This document shows, piece after piece, positions 6,204-6,476 of a DNA stretch of 6,476 bases (the first letter of the stretch is position 1; the number at the start of each line of letters is the position of its first letter). A model generated the notes under the pieces. It searched no databases, had not been told where the DNA came from, and saw only the letters and a list, made by a program, of their open reading frames with translations. This DNA is from an uncultured Nitrosomonadales bacterium (GTDB lineage Bacteria > Pseudomonadota > Gammaproteobacteria > Burkholderiales > Methylophilaceae). A program made the translations under genes and the position numbers. Location of the stretch: assembly GCA_946481065.1 (NCBI GenBank), contig CAMLMA010000098.1, positions 1 to 6,476 on the forward strand, written 5' to 3'.

Positions 6204-6239
6204 TGCAGTACCAACAGACGTGAGGCGATGTCTGATGAT

Positions 6240-6250
6240 GGTCTCTCCCC
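6240..6250 (-). promoter_or_regulatory. Strong ribosome binding site facing ATC codons
   Basis: On the minus strand GGGGAGAG (6250-6243) is an excellent Shine-Dalgarno sequence. At normal spacing it faces ATC ATC (6239-6234) and no ATG, GTG or TTG in the receptor's frame. The first conventional start, GTG at 6203, lies about 40 bases away with no ribosome binding site of its own. An in-frame TAA at 6260-6258 rules out a start further upstream. The site therefore argues for initiation at ATC or a lost ATG. Confidence 0.6.
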
Positions 6251-6289
6251 AACTGCTTTATTTCTTTATGAATTTCTTCTTCTAGGGGC

Positions 6290-6317
6290 ACTATAGCACA
6301 GCAGAATGGCCTCGCAA
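6290..6317 (-). promoter_or_regulatory. Sigma-70-type promoter of the receptor operon
   Basis: On the minus strand, TTGCGA (6317-6312; 4 of 6 matches to TTGACA) is followed after 16 bases by TATAGT (6295-6290; 5 of 6 matches to TATAAT). A TG lies one base ahead of the -10, forming an extended -10. Transcription would start near 6283, leaving about 44 bases to the ATC codons or 80 to the GTG. It lies in the gap after thyA, so the operon need not depend on thyA read-through. Confidence 0.6.
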
Positions 6318-6334
6318 CGGCTTTGCGAAGCCAT
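6306..6334 (-). repeat. Inverted repeat over the -35 box, downstream of thyA
   Basis: Arms 6306-6317 and 6323-6334 (ATGGCCTCGCAA and TTGCGAAGCCAT) pair over 12 positions with one mismatch around a 5-base loop. In minus-strand RNA the mismatch becomes a G-U pair, so the stem is continuous. It starts 26 bases past the thyA stop codon and could be its transcript end, although no T-run follows. The left arm also covers the -35 element of the receptor promoter, so it could instead be an operator. Confidence 0.5.
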
Positions 6335-6360
6335 GCATCGTTATTTATTGCAATGACTTG

Positions 6361-6476
6361 CTAGACGGCGACTGGGGCCTTGATGGCAGGGTGTGGATCG
6401 TAGTTTTCAAGCGTGAAATCCTCGAACTTGAAGCCGAAGATATCCCGCACATCCGGGTTGATGCGCATGGTCGGCA
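6361..6476 (-). CDS. thyA: Thymidylate synthase, C-terminal end (partial)
   Basis: The last 37 residues are present and the rest lies beyond the window edge. The sequence [21 protein letters not shown] before TAG 6363-6361 matches, in two blocks (FxFEDF and YDPHPxIKAPVA), the extreme C-terminus of bacterial ThyA. This enzyme makes dTMP from dUMP with methylene-tetrahydrofolate; its C-terminal residues close over the active site. In many proteobacteria dihydrofolate reductase follows thyA, but here the next gene in that direction is the receptor. The terminal residue is V, as in many homologues (I in E. coli). Confidence 0.95.
   Translation of the reverse strand, partial: PTMRINPDVRDIFGFKFEDFTLENYDPHPAIKAPVAV

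Noticed and set aside
6251..6360. Fur box controlling the TonB-dependent receptor
   Set aside because: AT-rich stretches are present, but none gives a convincing match to the 19-base Fur consensus, so iron control is not supported.

Overview
The window looks like chromosomal DNA of a Gram-negative proteobacterium, most likely a beta- or gammaproteobacterium. Pointers are a GlrR-type sigma-54 activator, an outer-membrane TonB-dependent receptor, periplasmic BON and YfiR-family proteins, and a bacterial-type ThyA tail. Coding density is high, no gap exceeds about 225 bases, and there is no sign of a transposon, prophage, tRNA, rRNA or CRISPR array. I cannot place the genus.

Left part (1-1700, plus strand). 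The window opens in the C-terminal Fis-type DNA-binding domain of a GlrR (QseF/YfhA)-like response regulator. The 202-base gap after it is a nearly complete sigma-54 control region. It holds two exact copies of the TGTC-N10-GACA motif bound by GlrR in enterobacteria, one of them inside a 34-base perfect palindrome. Downstream lie an AT-rich stretch with a near-consensus IHF site and a -24/-12 promoter (TTGGCAC-N5-TTGC). This promoter should drive a secreted EF-hand plus BON protein and probably also a membrane-anchored glycine-zipper protein. That pair ends at a clear rho-independent terminator.

Middle (1700-1838). This is a short convergent intergenic region with an exact 18-base tandem duplication and a 7-bp hairpin, and no convincing gene.

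Right part (1839-6317, minus strand). Three tightly packed genes read leftwards: a TonB-dependent receptor, a YfiR-like periplasmic protein (DUF4154) and a YfiN-like inner-membrane GGDEF-EAL protein. The first two abut (TAGATG) and the second and third are 6 bases apart, so they form an operon behind a sigma-70-type promoter near 6290-6317. Together they suggest a route across the envelope from an outer-membrane ligand, through a periplasmic repressor, to a cyclic-di-GMP enzyme with both synthase and phosphodiesterase signatures. The receptor would stand where YfiB stands in the Pseudomonas YfiBNR system. Ligand and signal direction are inference. The receptor's true start is unusual: the strong ribosome binding site faces ATC codons rather than ATG.

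Right edge (6361-6476, minus strand). This is the C-terminal end of thymidylate synthase (thyA), upstream of the operon and in the same orientation.
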